Assembly (NCBI RefSeq): GCF_003254395.2
Contig: NC_037638.1
Location: 26,241,352 to 26,305,351 of the forward strand
Length of the DNA: 64,000 bases
Direction of reading: 5' to 3'
Origin: Apis mellifera
Lineage: Eukaryota; Arthropoda; Insecta; Hymenoptera; Apidae
Notes under the pieces: model-generated
What the model was told of the DNA's origin: nothing
The model's database searches: none
The model's input: only the letters and a program-made list of their open reading frames with translations
Program-made: the position numbers and the translations under genes
Shown: in pieces, positions 11,941 through 21,521 of the stretch
How the letters are laid out: each line of letters starts with the position of its first letter
Numbering within the stretch: the first letter of the stretch is position 1

Positions 11941-14928
11941 ATGACAATTTCTCTGCTCTGCGTCCTGTTGCTGATCGGACGCGAAGCTCGCGCGGTGGTT
12001 AACAAAGCGCAGTTCAAGACGACGGCCAACAACGAGGAAGAGAAGCGGAACGAGATCAAGGCCGACGACAGGATAAGCAACTCGTACGGTCCACCTTCGG
12101 ACGATTACGGGCCCCCTCTCGGCTCGGGCTCGAAGGGGCCCGCGCCGGTCTACGGCCCCCCGGAGCTGGTCGGCGATCACGGACCAACGCCTATATATCC
12201 ACCGCCGCCACCGGACGTTCCTCCGCCCCCTGCGTACGGGCCGCCATTGTCCTCCTACGGACCACCGCGAAACGTCAAGCCGCCGAAACAAACTTTCGCC
12301 CCCCCTCTCCCTCCCCTGCCCACCAAGCTGGCCTTCGCCTCGCTCAAACTTCACCACCACGGTCCACCCAAGCAGCAGTACGGCCCACCCTACTCCTCTT
12401 TCCCGTCCTCCTTGAGGCCCCCGAAACCCCACTACGGCCCACCCTTCAAATTCGCCAACTCCCTTTCCAACACCCACTACGTATCCGTGGGGTCGAACGC
12501 GAAACCGTCTCACGGCCCCACCATCCCTCTGTCGTTCGACACGTACGAGGTACTCCCCCAAAAAGTGGCGGTCCAGTTCGTTCCCCAGTCGGCGAACCAC
12601 GACCACGGACCTCCGCCGCTCGCCGCTGCCGATCTCTACGGACCGCCGCCTCCAGCCGTCGTCGTCCCGCCACCCGGCGTCCCGGCACCGCCGACACCCC
12701 CCGACATCAAGTACGACGGTTGGCAACCGATCGCGGGATCGTCGTCGTCGTCGTCGGATCATCGACAGGCCGGGAACGGCGTGCAGGTGTACGGCGCGCC
12801 GACGATCGACGAGCACAAGGCTTTGGAGGGGTTGTCGTCGGCGGGCCACGTTCAACAGTCGGCGGGCAACGGACTCGAGAATTCGCAGAACGTGCCCAGC
12901 GACTCTTACGGCGTGCCGATCCACAGCCCGGAGGCGCAAGACTTGAAGAGCTCGGTCAAGTCAGGGTCGAGCAGCAACAAAGGTTTGCCGCCTCCGCCGT
13001 TGCCCGAGTACGAGCCGTTCCACAACGAGAGACCGCCCCACGAGGATCATCGTACGAGCGGCGCGCAACAAGGCCAGCCGTCGAATCCGCGCTACGAGCC
13101 GGCCGCGAACGCGGACCCCCTCTCCCTCGTCAAAACCGTCGGATTCGAGCTGCTGCCCACCGTCCCGTCCCTCGCCGCCGACCCCCTCGCCGGCCCTGCC
13201 TCGTTCCCCGTTTTGAAACTCCCGCTCCTCGATCCCGCCCTCCACCCCACCGCCCCGGACGCCCCGCGCTCCTTCCAGAATCCGGCCAACGATTTGTCCC
13301 AGCTGTCGGTCAACGCTTTGTCCAATAACTACGGCCCTCCGCCACCCCTCCCCTTCGCCCCCAAGTTGAACTCCATCGAGTCTGGAATACCCCTGCCCCC
13401 GCCCCCCTCGCTCCTCGACTCCTACGGTTCGCCGCCGCCCTCCTCCTACTCGCCCAACGGCCCTTACCCCTCGCCCGAGCCCCCGGCCCGCCCGCCCTCC
13501 TCCTTCTCCTCCTTCGGCCTCCACTCCTCCACCCTCTACAAGCAGACCTTGCACCACCACCGACCCCCTCCCCCCAGGCACCCCCTCTCGCCCCCGGCCT
13601 CCCTCGTTCCGCCCAGGAACCGGGAACCCGTCAAGTTCAAGGAATTTCCGCCGATCCCAACCGGCTTGCTGACCAACCTGAACCGATATTTCCCGCCGCC
13701 GCCGCCGAGGCACGAACAGGCCAAATCTCCCAACGCGGCGCACCTCCCCCCGCCCGCCCTCTCCTCCGCCGCGTTCGTCGAGCAGCAACAGCTGCCCTCC
13801 CTCCACGCCCCGCTCGCCTTCAACAAAGCCCTCCCCGACCCGCCGATAGCCGCCCCGAACGCCCGCTACGGGACGCCGTTGTCCTTCGGCGGCTTCAACA
13901 CCCCGGCCCCCGTGCTCACGTACGGCGCGCCCAACTTCGGCCCCGCGTCCTCCTTCGTCTCCACCTCCACCGGATTCGGCAACAACTTGTACGACGGCCT
14001 CGGGAACGGCGCCACCGCCACTTACGGCACGCCGGTAGTCAACTCGCCGTTGTCCACCGGTGGCGGCCACGATTGCGGCTTCCACCGGTACTCGGGCCTG
14101 GACGGCGACGGGGCGACCACGGCCGCGGCGTTCAACGAGGCCGCGGCCGCGGCCGCCGCCGTCTTCGCCTCCCCGCCCCTCGCCCAGCTCGCCCTTCGCG
14201 ATTACCACCAGCCCAGGGCCGAGCTGAGGGACAGCTACGGGGCGGCGATAGGCGTGAGCTACGCGGACAACGCGCTGTCGAGCAGCCAGTCGGTCGAGCT
14301 CGCCAACTCGCTTCTCTCGCCGCCCCCCGCCCCCGAGAGCGGCGAGAATCGGTCGAGGGAGGAGGCGAGGAACGAGGTGGACCAGTTCCTCAACACCCAG
14401 GAGGGAAGCGAGGCCCTCTCCCTGGCGGCCAAGGGCCTGGTCGTCAACGGGGGGGACGGGTTCGAGGTCCAAGGCTCCAAGGGGACGTACACGTTGCAGA
14501 TCCAGGCGGCAGACGGGGGATTCGGGACCGAGAACTCGGACGGGAGCGTGAGGCACGACCAGGTGTTGTCCAACGGCCTCCTCCAGGATATCCTCGCGGC
14601 CATCGAGCAGCCCGACCAGGGGCAAGTGCTGCGGGTGCAAGGTCGGCCGGAGGCGCAGCAATTGCAACGCGTGTACGGCGAGGACGCGATCGGGACCAAG
14701 GACGGGGAGGGGCGTTACGTCGAGCGGGCAGGCGAGAGGAAAGATGCGAAGCTGCAGGGGGAGGGTCGAGGCGACGGGAGCGGGCCGATCGAGTCGGCCA
14801 GCGAGTCCGCGAGAAAGGAGGCCGTCGCTCTTTTCTTCGACAATCGGTACGGCGACGGGGCGAGGAAGGAGGTAAGATCGGTGGGCGAGAACGATCGAAA
14901 CGCCGACCAAACTTCCGCGTCTTCCTAG
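11941..14928 (+). CDS. Secreted proline-rich YGPP-repeat protein, probable cuticle or extracellular-matrix component (main exon)
   Basis: This 995-codon open frame follows an acceptor (ttttcattccag) and ends at TAG 14926-14928. With exon 1 the model is 1000 residues. Residues 1 to about 23 form a signal peptide (hydrophobic MTISLLCVLLLIG, cleavage near REARA). A short charged stretch follows. From about residue 53 to 237, and again near 468, there are nine YGPP motifs, with HGPP, YGAP, YGTP, YGVP and YGSP variants and polyproline runs. A poly-Ala run lies near 738-744. The mature chain has one cysteine, near 717, in GGGHDCGFH. Residues about 816-893 are not repetitive and look like a folded or conserved block (SKGTYTLQIQAADGGFG, LSNGLLQDILAAIEQ). 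Tyr-Gly-Pro repeats with a signal peptide are typical of insect structural matrix proteins. No Rebers-Riddiford motif is visible. The exon is far more GC-rich than its surroundings. The exact function is unknown. Confidence 0.9.
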   Translation: MTISLLCVLLLIGREARAVVNKAQFKTTANNEEEKRNEIKADDRISNSYGPPSDDYGPPLGSGSKGPAPVYGPPELVGDHGPTPIYPPPPPDVPPPPAYGPPLSSYGPPRNVKPPKQTFAPPLPPLPTKLAFASLKLHHHGPPKQQYGPPYSSFPSSLRPPKPHYGPPFKFANSLSNTHYVSVGSNAKPSHGPTIPLSFDTYEVLPQKVAVQFVPQSANHDHGPPPLAAADLYGPPPPAVVVPPPGVPAPPTPPDIKYDGWQPIAGSSSSSSDHRQAGNGVQVYGAPTIDEHKALEGLSSAGHVQQSAGNGLENSQNVPSDSYGVPIHSPEAQDLKSSVKSGSSSNKGLPPPPLPEYEPFHNERPPHEDHRTSGAQQGQPSNPRYEPAANADPLSLVKTVGFELLPTVPSLAADPLAGPASFPVLKLPLLDPALHPTAPDAPRSFQNPANDLSQLSVNALSNNYGPPPPLPFAPKLNSIESGIPLPPPPSLLDSYGSPPPSSYSPNGPYPSPEPPARPPSSFSSFGLHSSTLYKQTLHHHRPPPPRHPLSPPASLVPPRNREPVKFKEFPPIPTGLLTNLNRYFPPPPPRHEQAKSPNAAHLPPPALSSAAFVEQQQLPSLHAPLAFNKALPDPPIAAPNARYGTPLSFGGFNTPAPVLTYGAPNFGPASSFVSTSTGFGNNLYDGLGNGATATYGTPVVNSPLSTGGGHDCGFHRYSGLDGDGATTAAAFNEAAAAAAAVFASPPLAQLALRDYHQPRAELRDSYGAAIGVSYADNALSSSQSVELANSLLSPPPAPESGENRSREEARNEVDQFLNTQEGSEALSLAAKGLVVNGGDGFEVQGSKGTYTLQIQAADGGFGTENSDGSVRHDQVLSNGLLQDILAAIEQPDQGQVLRVQGRPEAQQLQRVYGEDAIGTKDGEGRYVERAGERKDAKLQGEGRGDGSGPIESASESARKEAVALFFDNRYGDGARKEVRSVGENDRNADQTSASS
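14868..14877 (+). other. Cryptic or alternative splice donor inside the gene 1 exon
   Basis: The sequence AGGAG|GTAAGA, with GT at 14872-14873, is a strong donor. It falls exactly between codons (phase 0), 57 bases before the stop. If used, it would replace the last 18 residues with sequence from a downstream exon. One acceptor candidate, ctgactttcag ending at 17013, opens a frame of about 30 codons, but I cannot show that it is used. Simple read-through to the stop at 14928 remains the default. Confidence 0.35.
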
Positions 14929-16084
14929 ATCTTTCTCCCTCGGTTACGTAGGGAGTAATTCGAGTGTAATTTTAGTAGGTTTGTTCGTTACTAATTTAAT
15001 TCGATCGCGCGCTCGATTCGACCAAGGGTAAGAGTAATCACGATCGACAAAGTTCGAACTTCGAGTTTCGATCGTTCTTTAGATACGAAATATTTGATAC
15101 ACCGTGAAGGAAGAAGACGAGTTAGAAAAATCTTGGACGAGAACGTTTGCCTGGTATCTCCTTCCTTCCCTCTGTATTTCTGTTCGCGCGGGAAAAGAAA
15201 TAGATCTTATCCGCCTTGGAGTTTAATCGGAGTTTCGATTCTACCTCTATGACTTCGATAATCGCATCACGCGGCCGATTCCACGAATCTTCCAACGAAT
15301 TCACGCGGCGCGTTTCGTTTTTTTCTTTCGACCGCGAATTGTTCGAGGAACAAGAAAAAAGAAAAGACAGACCGAGGAGGGCCGAGCAACTTTCATCGTC
15401 GAGAGGAGCGCGCGCTTCTTCCACGTCTTTAACCTTCACCGAGGTGAAAGTTCAGAGAAGCTGGTCGAACCGCTTCGCGATACCTCGTTTCGCGAGTGAA
15501 ACGCGCACACTCTGCTCCACTCTGCGCCCGATGCACACAGGTTTATGCATAACTTTGCGACGATGAGATACGCGTATATCTAGTCCGTTGTTTCGCGATG
15601 AGACACGCCGGGGGATCACGAGTTTCTTCCCTTTCCTATCCTTTTCTGGAACGCCTCGAGGCCGGTGGTGACCGGCGAGTAAAAGTAGAGCCATCGTTGT
15701 GAGATATTTTTAACGAGATATCGTTAATAATAGTAGGCTCGCGTTAATTCTTAGGTAGATTTCGATAGAAACAGTTTCACTTTACTTAAGCTCTTAAATA
15801 GAACCTTAGAATCCGTTCTTTCGACCGCCTCGAAGTAGCCTCGTTTATAGAGCATTGGAAAGTGTTTTCGTTCCCTTTTCGCGTGGAAATAATAGCGCGA
15901 GATATATTTATATTCGATCGACAGGTTTAATTTAAATTGCTTGCAAAACACGAAAAGGCTTTCCAATCTTGAAACGGAGAATTGCGCATGTTGCAAGTAT
16001 CCAAAAATCCAATCGACGTTGATAAGCACAAGCATGCACACACAAATGCACTGTAATAATTGGTCTATATATATACATGTAGAT

Positions 16085-16090
16085 AATAAA
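16085..16090 (+). terminator. First canonical poly(A) signal downstream of gene 1
   Basis: AATAAA lies 1.16 kb after the stop codon of gene 1, with no earlier canonical copy on the + strand. Its assignment to gene 1 is tentative. Confidence 0.25.
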
Positions 16091-16397
16091 ACGTTGACGC
16101 GTTCGCATGTGCGCTCATCGACGCGAGTTTAAAACCCGGGATGCGTATAGGTTATTCCGTATTTCGGAGTAATCTTGAACTCCTCTTCCACTTTTATAGC
16201 GCTAGCCTGGCAAATGGTTATGCATAACTTGGTGTATTGCAGATACGTAAAATAAGTAGAGCGTATATAAGCTTAAGAGAGATGCTCATTGTTAAGAAAT
16301 ACGCAGTGACGATACTGCCAAGCCATAAAACACGTCAACTCGCCTCCCCCTCTAACTCCTCTATCCACCCCCTTCTTTCTTCTTCCTTCTCTCTCTC

Positions 16398-16436
16398 CTT
16401 CCTTCCTTCCTTCCTTCTTTCCTTCATTCCTTCTCC
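16398..16436 (+). repeat. (TTCC)n microsatellite
   Basis: About nine imperfect CTTC/TTCC units within a longer pyrimidine tract. Confidence 0.8.
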
Positions 16437-16765
16437 TTCTTTTTTTTTAAACGGATTAATTTATTATTTTACGTGTACGTCTCGTGCATATGGTAACGAG
16501 CGATCGATGCTTATTATTCGTTGAGCATAATGCGTGTACGACTGCACCCCTTTTTATATGTTTGTGTTTTTAAGTAATGTAAATATACGATCTACTATTT
16601 GTAAATAGACGCTCTATCTTATTCTTCCCTATTCTCGACTCGTTGAAATTATAAATTCTACGATTTCTTTCTCGTTTCTGTCGACGAGAGGCACTCTAAT
16701 TACGAAAAATATAGAGAAGCAAGGAAACGATCATCATTCTCATCCCTGTCCTTCACTCTCAAGAA

Positions 16766-16803
16766 TAAAACGTTCGCAACACCTGTTATTGGCGAACGTT
16801 TTA
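16766..16803. other. Stem-loop, 12-bp perfect arms, 14-base loop
   Basis: TAAAACGTTCGC at 16766-16777 is exactly complementary to GCGAACGTTTTA at 16792-16803, separated by 14 bases. An AATAAA at 16764-16769 overlaps the first arm, so the poly(A) signal would be partly inside the stem in RNA. The arms are too short for a typical miRNA precursor. Its role is unknown. Confidence 0.7.
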
Positions 16804-18265
16804 AGGCGCCGAGAGAAAGAGAAAACTAAGAGGAAGTTTTAGAAGAGGAGAGAGGGGGAAAAAACCGCAATTGTCGAGCGCGGTTTTAAAAGTTTAAACT
16901 CGAGTGCCACTTTATGCACGGACACCCGATAGAATTTCCATCCTCCGTTTATCTCGATCGCCGCTGTTTTCCCTTCACGTTGCTCATTCCGCTCCGTGTA
17001 ATTCTGACTTTCAGCGACCGAGATTCACCTTTCGGATCTGTTCCACGGTAACTGCCTCGAACAAGGCGGGAGAGATTCATCATCGAGAGTTGATCTTCCT
17101 TGAATGATTCATCATTATTTAATAATAAATAAAATTCAGTCAGGATATTTATTAAAATTTGAAAATTAGAGATGATAAAATATATTCTGTTATTGTAGAA
17201 AAGTTTCAACGAGACGCTCTGAAAAAGAAAAATTCCGTAACTAATTGCAAGTAGAATATGTAAATGAAATGCTATCTTATAAAACAGTGTTCCAAAGTTG
17301 TTCGAAATCGTTTCGTACTTTTATTAGATCGTGCCATACGAAATTATCGTTTTTGTTGCTCGAAACTATAATCTTCATACGAAATACCAGCCATTGCTTT
17401 TAATGATCCTTTCTCAACCGACATTTTTATAAAACTTCACGGTGAAGAAATTCTTCGAACACTGTGATTATACCTTCTTCTTCAGCGTCGAATATTTTAT
17501 TTTGCAAAAATCACTAATAACGAATGATGATTCGATTGGTGAAGTATGTGGCGAATATAATGGTTTCTGATGTTATGATTGAGCGTTGCGATGCAGAAGA
17601 AGAATACTGGTTGTTTCTTAATCAATTTCTTGGCATGCTGCTCCTCGTTTCAGGAAAGAATAATGAATTATTCTTATTTAGATCATCGTACAATTATCAT
17701 AACTTTTTTTCTATAATGGTTTCGACATTCGTTTGGGATTTTCATTGGCATCCAATCATTGTCCAGATCAACTATGATTATCATTCTATTCAAAAATGGA
17801 GTTGCAAACTTTTGATCTTCCTTCTCGAATTTTTTCACTTTGCGACGTCTGAAAACTGTCATTCAAACTCCAACTCTTTCCACTTTGACTTTCAATTTAT
17901 CTTCGTTTAACATTTCGATCTAAATTCTCGTCCCCAGATCTGAATTTTTGAAACCACCACGATAATGATAACTCGTACAAGAATAATATTCTAAATTCGT
18001 TCGTGCATAACATCGTATCGTTCACTTTTCAAAAAAAAAAAATTTATCAAGGAGATATCGCAAGGAGACATCTTTAAAATATTTGCCAAGCAAAATATAG
18101 GTTGAGCAGAGAGTTTACAAGTGGCAGTTGACTGTCGTTTATTCTAAAATTGGCGATCCTGGTTCTCCATTATTCCTTCTCGCGGCGAGACAATGCGATC
18201 GCTTCCTCCGTCTGAAACTGAAACTCGAATCACAAGAATAATATAATCCATAATCCGTTTTCGGT

Positions 18266-18299
18266 TATATAAAAGATCGTTATTTCCAAATACGCGTCA
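18266..18299 (+). promoter_or_regulatory. Orphan TATA box with weak initiator
   Basis: TATATAAAAG at 18266-18275 is followed 33 bases later by TCAATT, with A at 18299, which is close to the arthropod initiator TCAKT. No convincing coding exon follows, so if the promoter is active it would make a non-coding or unrecognised transcript. Confidence 0.25.
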
Positions 18300-19438
18300 A
18301 TTGTTCCCTCGATAGTTCCAGCAAACAACGCACTTTCTCCGCAAGCGTTGCATAAACCTCCTCTCTTACTCCCTCCTTACTTCCGATTCTTGCCCAAATG
18401 CGATAAATTTCGCTGGTCGCGAAAATTCCCGAATCATCTCGCCTCGAAGAATCCCTCGATTTCATTTGCAAGTTAAATCCAACGAATTACGATTGGGCAC
18501 GAGTCTTAATCCGTCCGCATTACCATCTCTCCCTCCTCCATATCCTTTCCTGTCGCTTCGTTACGCAACAGGATGCATCCAAGAAGCATCTGAAGAATTC
18601 ATCCTTTCCCTTCCCCTTCCAACACGCGGAATTTTCGCGAAACGAACGAACCCTCCACCTACACCTACACCGTAACACAAGAAACGGAGAAGAAAGATGG
18701 AAATGGCGGAGAAAATGCTGCCCGCGTCAACGACGCGCGACATTCTACGAAGGTCGAATTTCGTTAGCCCTTCTGCGACTTCCTTCTCGCGCTCTACCTT
18801 TAATCGAGAGAGTCGAGGAGAAGAGGGGAGGGGGAGAGGGAAGGTATCAGCGGGTTGTTGGCGGAAAGGTTGGTTGACGAGAAGGGATCGGCGAGAAGAT
18901 CTCGAAGGAGGGTTTTCACGGGTAGCCAGGGGGAACGTATGCATTTCTCGCGGAGCTCAGAAGTGCTTTATTTCCATAGCGGGTCGGTATCTGTACACAC
19001 CGACAGTCATACTGATCTCGAGAGGTACGTCGGCTGCCTCCCGGGTGCTATATACGGGAATATGAGAGAGAGAGAGAAGGAGGGAGAGAGTGTCTCAGGC
19101 GTATCGTTGGTCGGTATGCTTAGCGCAGCCTGTTCGCCCGGGGCAAAATTGTCTTTCTTTTGGTACGGCGAATAGTCGCTAAAAGTAAAAATCTAAGAAA
19201 ATAAAATAGCCCCACGGGATCTCTCCCAGAACTGTTTCCACGATTTTCCGTATCTCTCTGTCTCGCGCATCCGTCGTATTCGTGTATATATTCGAGTCGC
19301 GTATGAAATTAAGTGAATTTTATTATATTACGTCTTCGCGTTACGATAACGATGTAAAAAAGACAACAGAAGAAAGTTAGAATTTCGTCGAATGTTGTTC
19401 AAAATGTAGGGGAAACCGTGCCGTTTAATTTCCTTTTT

Positions 19439-20066
19439 GATTCATCCCGATATCTCTATCGGTTCTCGAGATGTAACGATTCGAAGCGTCCGTATATTTA
19501 AAACCAAAGGTGTGTAAGAATTATATAAAATGGACTCGTGATCTTTTTCTAGAAGCGCTTACTATTTCTAAGAACCTATGTCTGTCGCTCGTCTGGAGTT
19601 TGGGATGAGTCAGCGAGACGAGGTGCGAGCGAGAGATCCGAATAAATGACGAGGATGAAAATAATAAACGATCAAAAAATTACGCTTTTCTCTCGACGAC
19701 GATATCTCGGCGATCGAAAGTCGTATCGGGATAAATCGAAAAGGGTTTCGAAGAGCGAGGTTTCGTGCCTCTGACGATCTCTCGCTTGTTGACCGGAAGT
19801 CATTATCTTCGGAATTATAGCGATTCAAAGTTTTCCTAATTTTAATAGGATTGACCAGATGTAAAAGTGAATTATTAAAAATTGTTCTTCTCTTTACAAG
19901 AAGATATCTCGGGAACCGGAAGTCGTATCGGGATAAATCGAAAAGGATTTCAAAGAGCGAAATTTCGCGCCTCTAATGATCTCTCGCTCGTTGACCGGAA
20001 GTCATTATCTTCGGAGTTATAGCGATTCATAGTTTTTTTTTTAATTTAGGATAGGATTTAATCGAG
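19439..20066. repeat. Repeat family: two direct copies and one inverted fragment
   Basis: Direct copies run at about 19686-19852 and 19888-20066, offset by 202 bp (gatatctcgg at 19701 and 19903). Shared blocks include gtcgtatcgggataaatcga, aaagagcga or its variant, gatctctcgct, gttgaccggaagtcattat and cttcgga-ttatagcgattca. An inverted fragment at about 19439-19472 matches the start of the unit: its complement reads atctcgagaaccg followed by tatcgggatgaatc. Copies in both orientations suggest a dispersed repeat and not simple tandem slippage. No coding sequence or terminal repeats were recognised. Confidence 0.8.
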
Positions 20067-20292
20067 TTTTAAGATATCTTTTCTCGTTGTTGGAATAAAA
20101 AGTTTTCGTTTCAGTTCTGAAATTAGACGTTCTCTTCCATTATTCTTCGACACTTGGTGGTATTAATGATTCGGTCGTTTCTTTCGTATTGAAAAAGACA
20201 ATAGTTCAGTCACCCGGAATAGAATCGGTCTGAATATTTCATTTTAGTGCAGAAGAAGAAAGTCTTCCCATAGGATCACGCGCACGTCTGTG

Positions 20293-20310
20293 ACGTTCTT
20301 TTAAGAACGT
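20293..20310. other. Short inverted repeat, 8-bp arms
   Basis: ACGTTCTT and AAGAACGT are separated by TT. A second, longer-range inverted pair follows: agccccttttat near 20334-20345 and atgaaaggggct near 20400-20411, complementary over 12 positions with one G-U pair and a spacer of about 55 bases. Function unknown. Confidence 0.5.
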
Positions 20311-21012
20311 TACTTTGAACGTTTCGCCCATGAAGCCCCTTTTATCTCGACTTCTCGTTCGTGAGTGATTCGTTTCTATTACCTTTACAGACGGTAGCAT
20401 GAAAGGGGCTATTTAATAGTAACGGAATGTCTGATAATGAACCGTTTGTACTCCGTACGTTGAAAGAACTGTTATCTTCTTATACTATACACGTTCTAAG
20501 TAAGTATCTACGCATTCGATGTTCCAAATGGACGATCGATCGGAAACACGATCGATGTTGGATCGATAATAAAATAATAAATAATAAAAATATAAAAATT
20601 TCCTTCATTTTTGTATCCCGTTGAATTTTAAACTTTCAGAGGTGACTTTTGAACTTTTGGGATGAAAGTTAAACGTACTATTGTATCACTGGGAGGAGAA
20701 TGTAGCTCGTTTCCAACTCGGTAAGTGGAGAAAGGTAAAGGAAAGAACGTTTACTGAAAACAGAATACTTGACCTTTCCCAAGAAAATTTTTCAAACGAA
20801 AAGGGAACGATCCGTGTAATTCTCTTATTTCGTACACGTGCATAACGACAAACGATGCATTATATGTAAACGTAATCGCGTGACGCGACGCGCATTATGC
20901 GTCAATTTGCATATGACTGTTACGCGCAACGCGTGATTTAGATAGTCATTAATGTGATCGTTTCGCGTTACTGAATCTCTATTAGAAGGCTCTAAAGCTG
21001 ATGGAAGCTGTA

Positions 21013-21035
21013 AATGTCACTTGCCAAGTGACATT
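21013..21035. other. Perfect inverted repeat, 11-bp arms, 1-base spacer
   Basis: AATGTCACTTG, one C, then CAAGTGACATT. Each arm contains the E-box-like CACTTG/CAAGTG. A related half-site, caagtgaca, recurs near 21184. It could be a dimeric transcription-factor site; no gene lies close by. Confidence 0.7.
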
Positions 21036-21521
21036 GCAATTAACTGCATAATTGAGAAATATTAGGAATTTAAGGATGTGACAACTTTAAATTGACGCGT
21101 ATACAATTTCTCATTAAGTTGATATCGAATTAGCGATACACTATTTCATTTGCATAATTAATTTATTGCCGGATAACCCGTCACAAGTGACACCGGCCAA
21201 CGATAATACATCGCCGTATTTTAGTCACGAATATCCAACCATAACTTTTCCATCTTGCCATCTTCTATTTACTCTTTATCCACTTAATTGAGAAAAAGAA
21301 TCCCCGTTATAAATTATAATATTTTTATTATCCCTCGATATTACTTTCTTTATATTCATTGTGATTCTTCCATATAAAATCATCTTCGTACGCCGTATCA
21401 AAATTCAAAATTGCCGAAATATCTTTCGCACGAGCCCTTTTTAATCCTCTCTCTTTAAAAGAAGAGATCCGAACTCGCGAAAAGTCTCTCCCCCTGTTCT
21501 CGCCCTATTTAGCCACCACCC

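Larger units (their letters stand above)
14929..19438. other. Intergenic downstream of gene 1, possible long 3' UTR start
   Basis: No AATAAA occurs close to the stop of gene 1; the first on this strand is at 16085-16090, so either the 3' UTR is over 1 kb or a variant signal is used. The stretch contains (TTCC)n at about 16398-16436, a 12-bp-arm hairpin at 16766-16803, a 128-codon AT-rich open frame at 17524-17910 of unknown standing, and an isolated TATA box at 18266. GC rises from about 18300 to 19150, where several overlapping open frames occur without any recognisable product. Confidence 0.5.

Noticed and set aside
11932..12939. A 335-codon minus-strand open frame opposite gene 1
   Set aside because: Same cause as above. 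It reads as Arg/Gly/Val-rich low complexity and overlaps the acceptor of the real gene.
12961..14910. A 649-codon minus-strand open frame opposite gene 1
   Set aside because: It is a mirror of a GC-rich, C-ending codon set on the + strand. The reading is low-complexity Arg/Gly/Val with no signal peptide or domain.
12720..14951. Two + strand open frames of 202 and 292 codons (12720-13328, 14073-14951) in other frames of gene 1
   Set aside because: Shadow frames of the GC-rich exon. Arginine-rich composition, no domain, no splice support.
15461..15480. tRNA-like B box (GGTTCGACC on the minus strand)
   Set aside because: No matching A box, anticodon arm or acceptor stem at the right distance. 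No tRNA was found elsewhere by eye either.
18697..19065. A 122-codon ATG frame starting MEMAEKMLPAS
   Set aside because: It has a fair start context, but the composition becomes Arg/Gly-rich low complexity and no domain, signal or splice evidence supports it.
20427..20499. Candidate first exon (MSDNEPFVLRTLKELL...) ending at a strong donor GTAAGTAT
   Set aside because: The nearest acceptor (20638-20639) leads to a stop after eight codons and no other exon fits. Donor-like words of this quality are expected several times per strand by chance.
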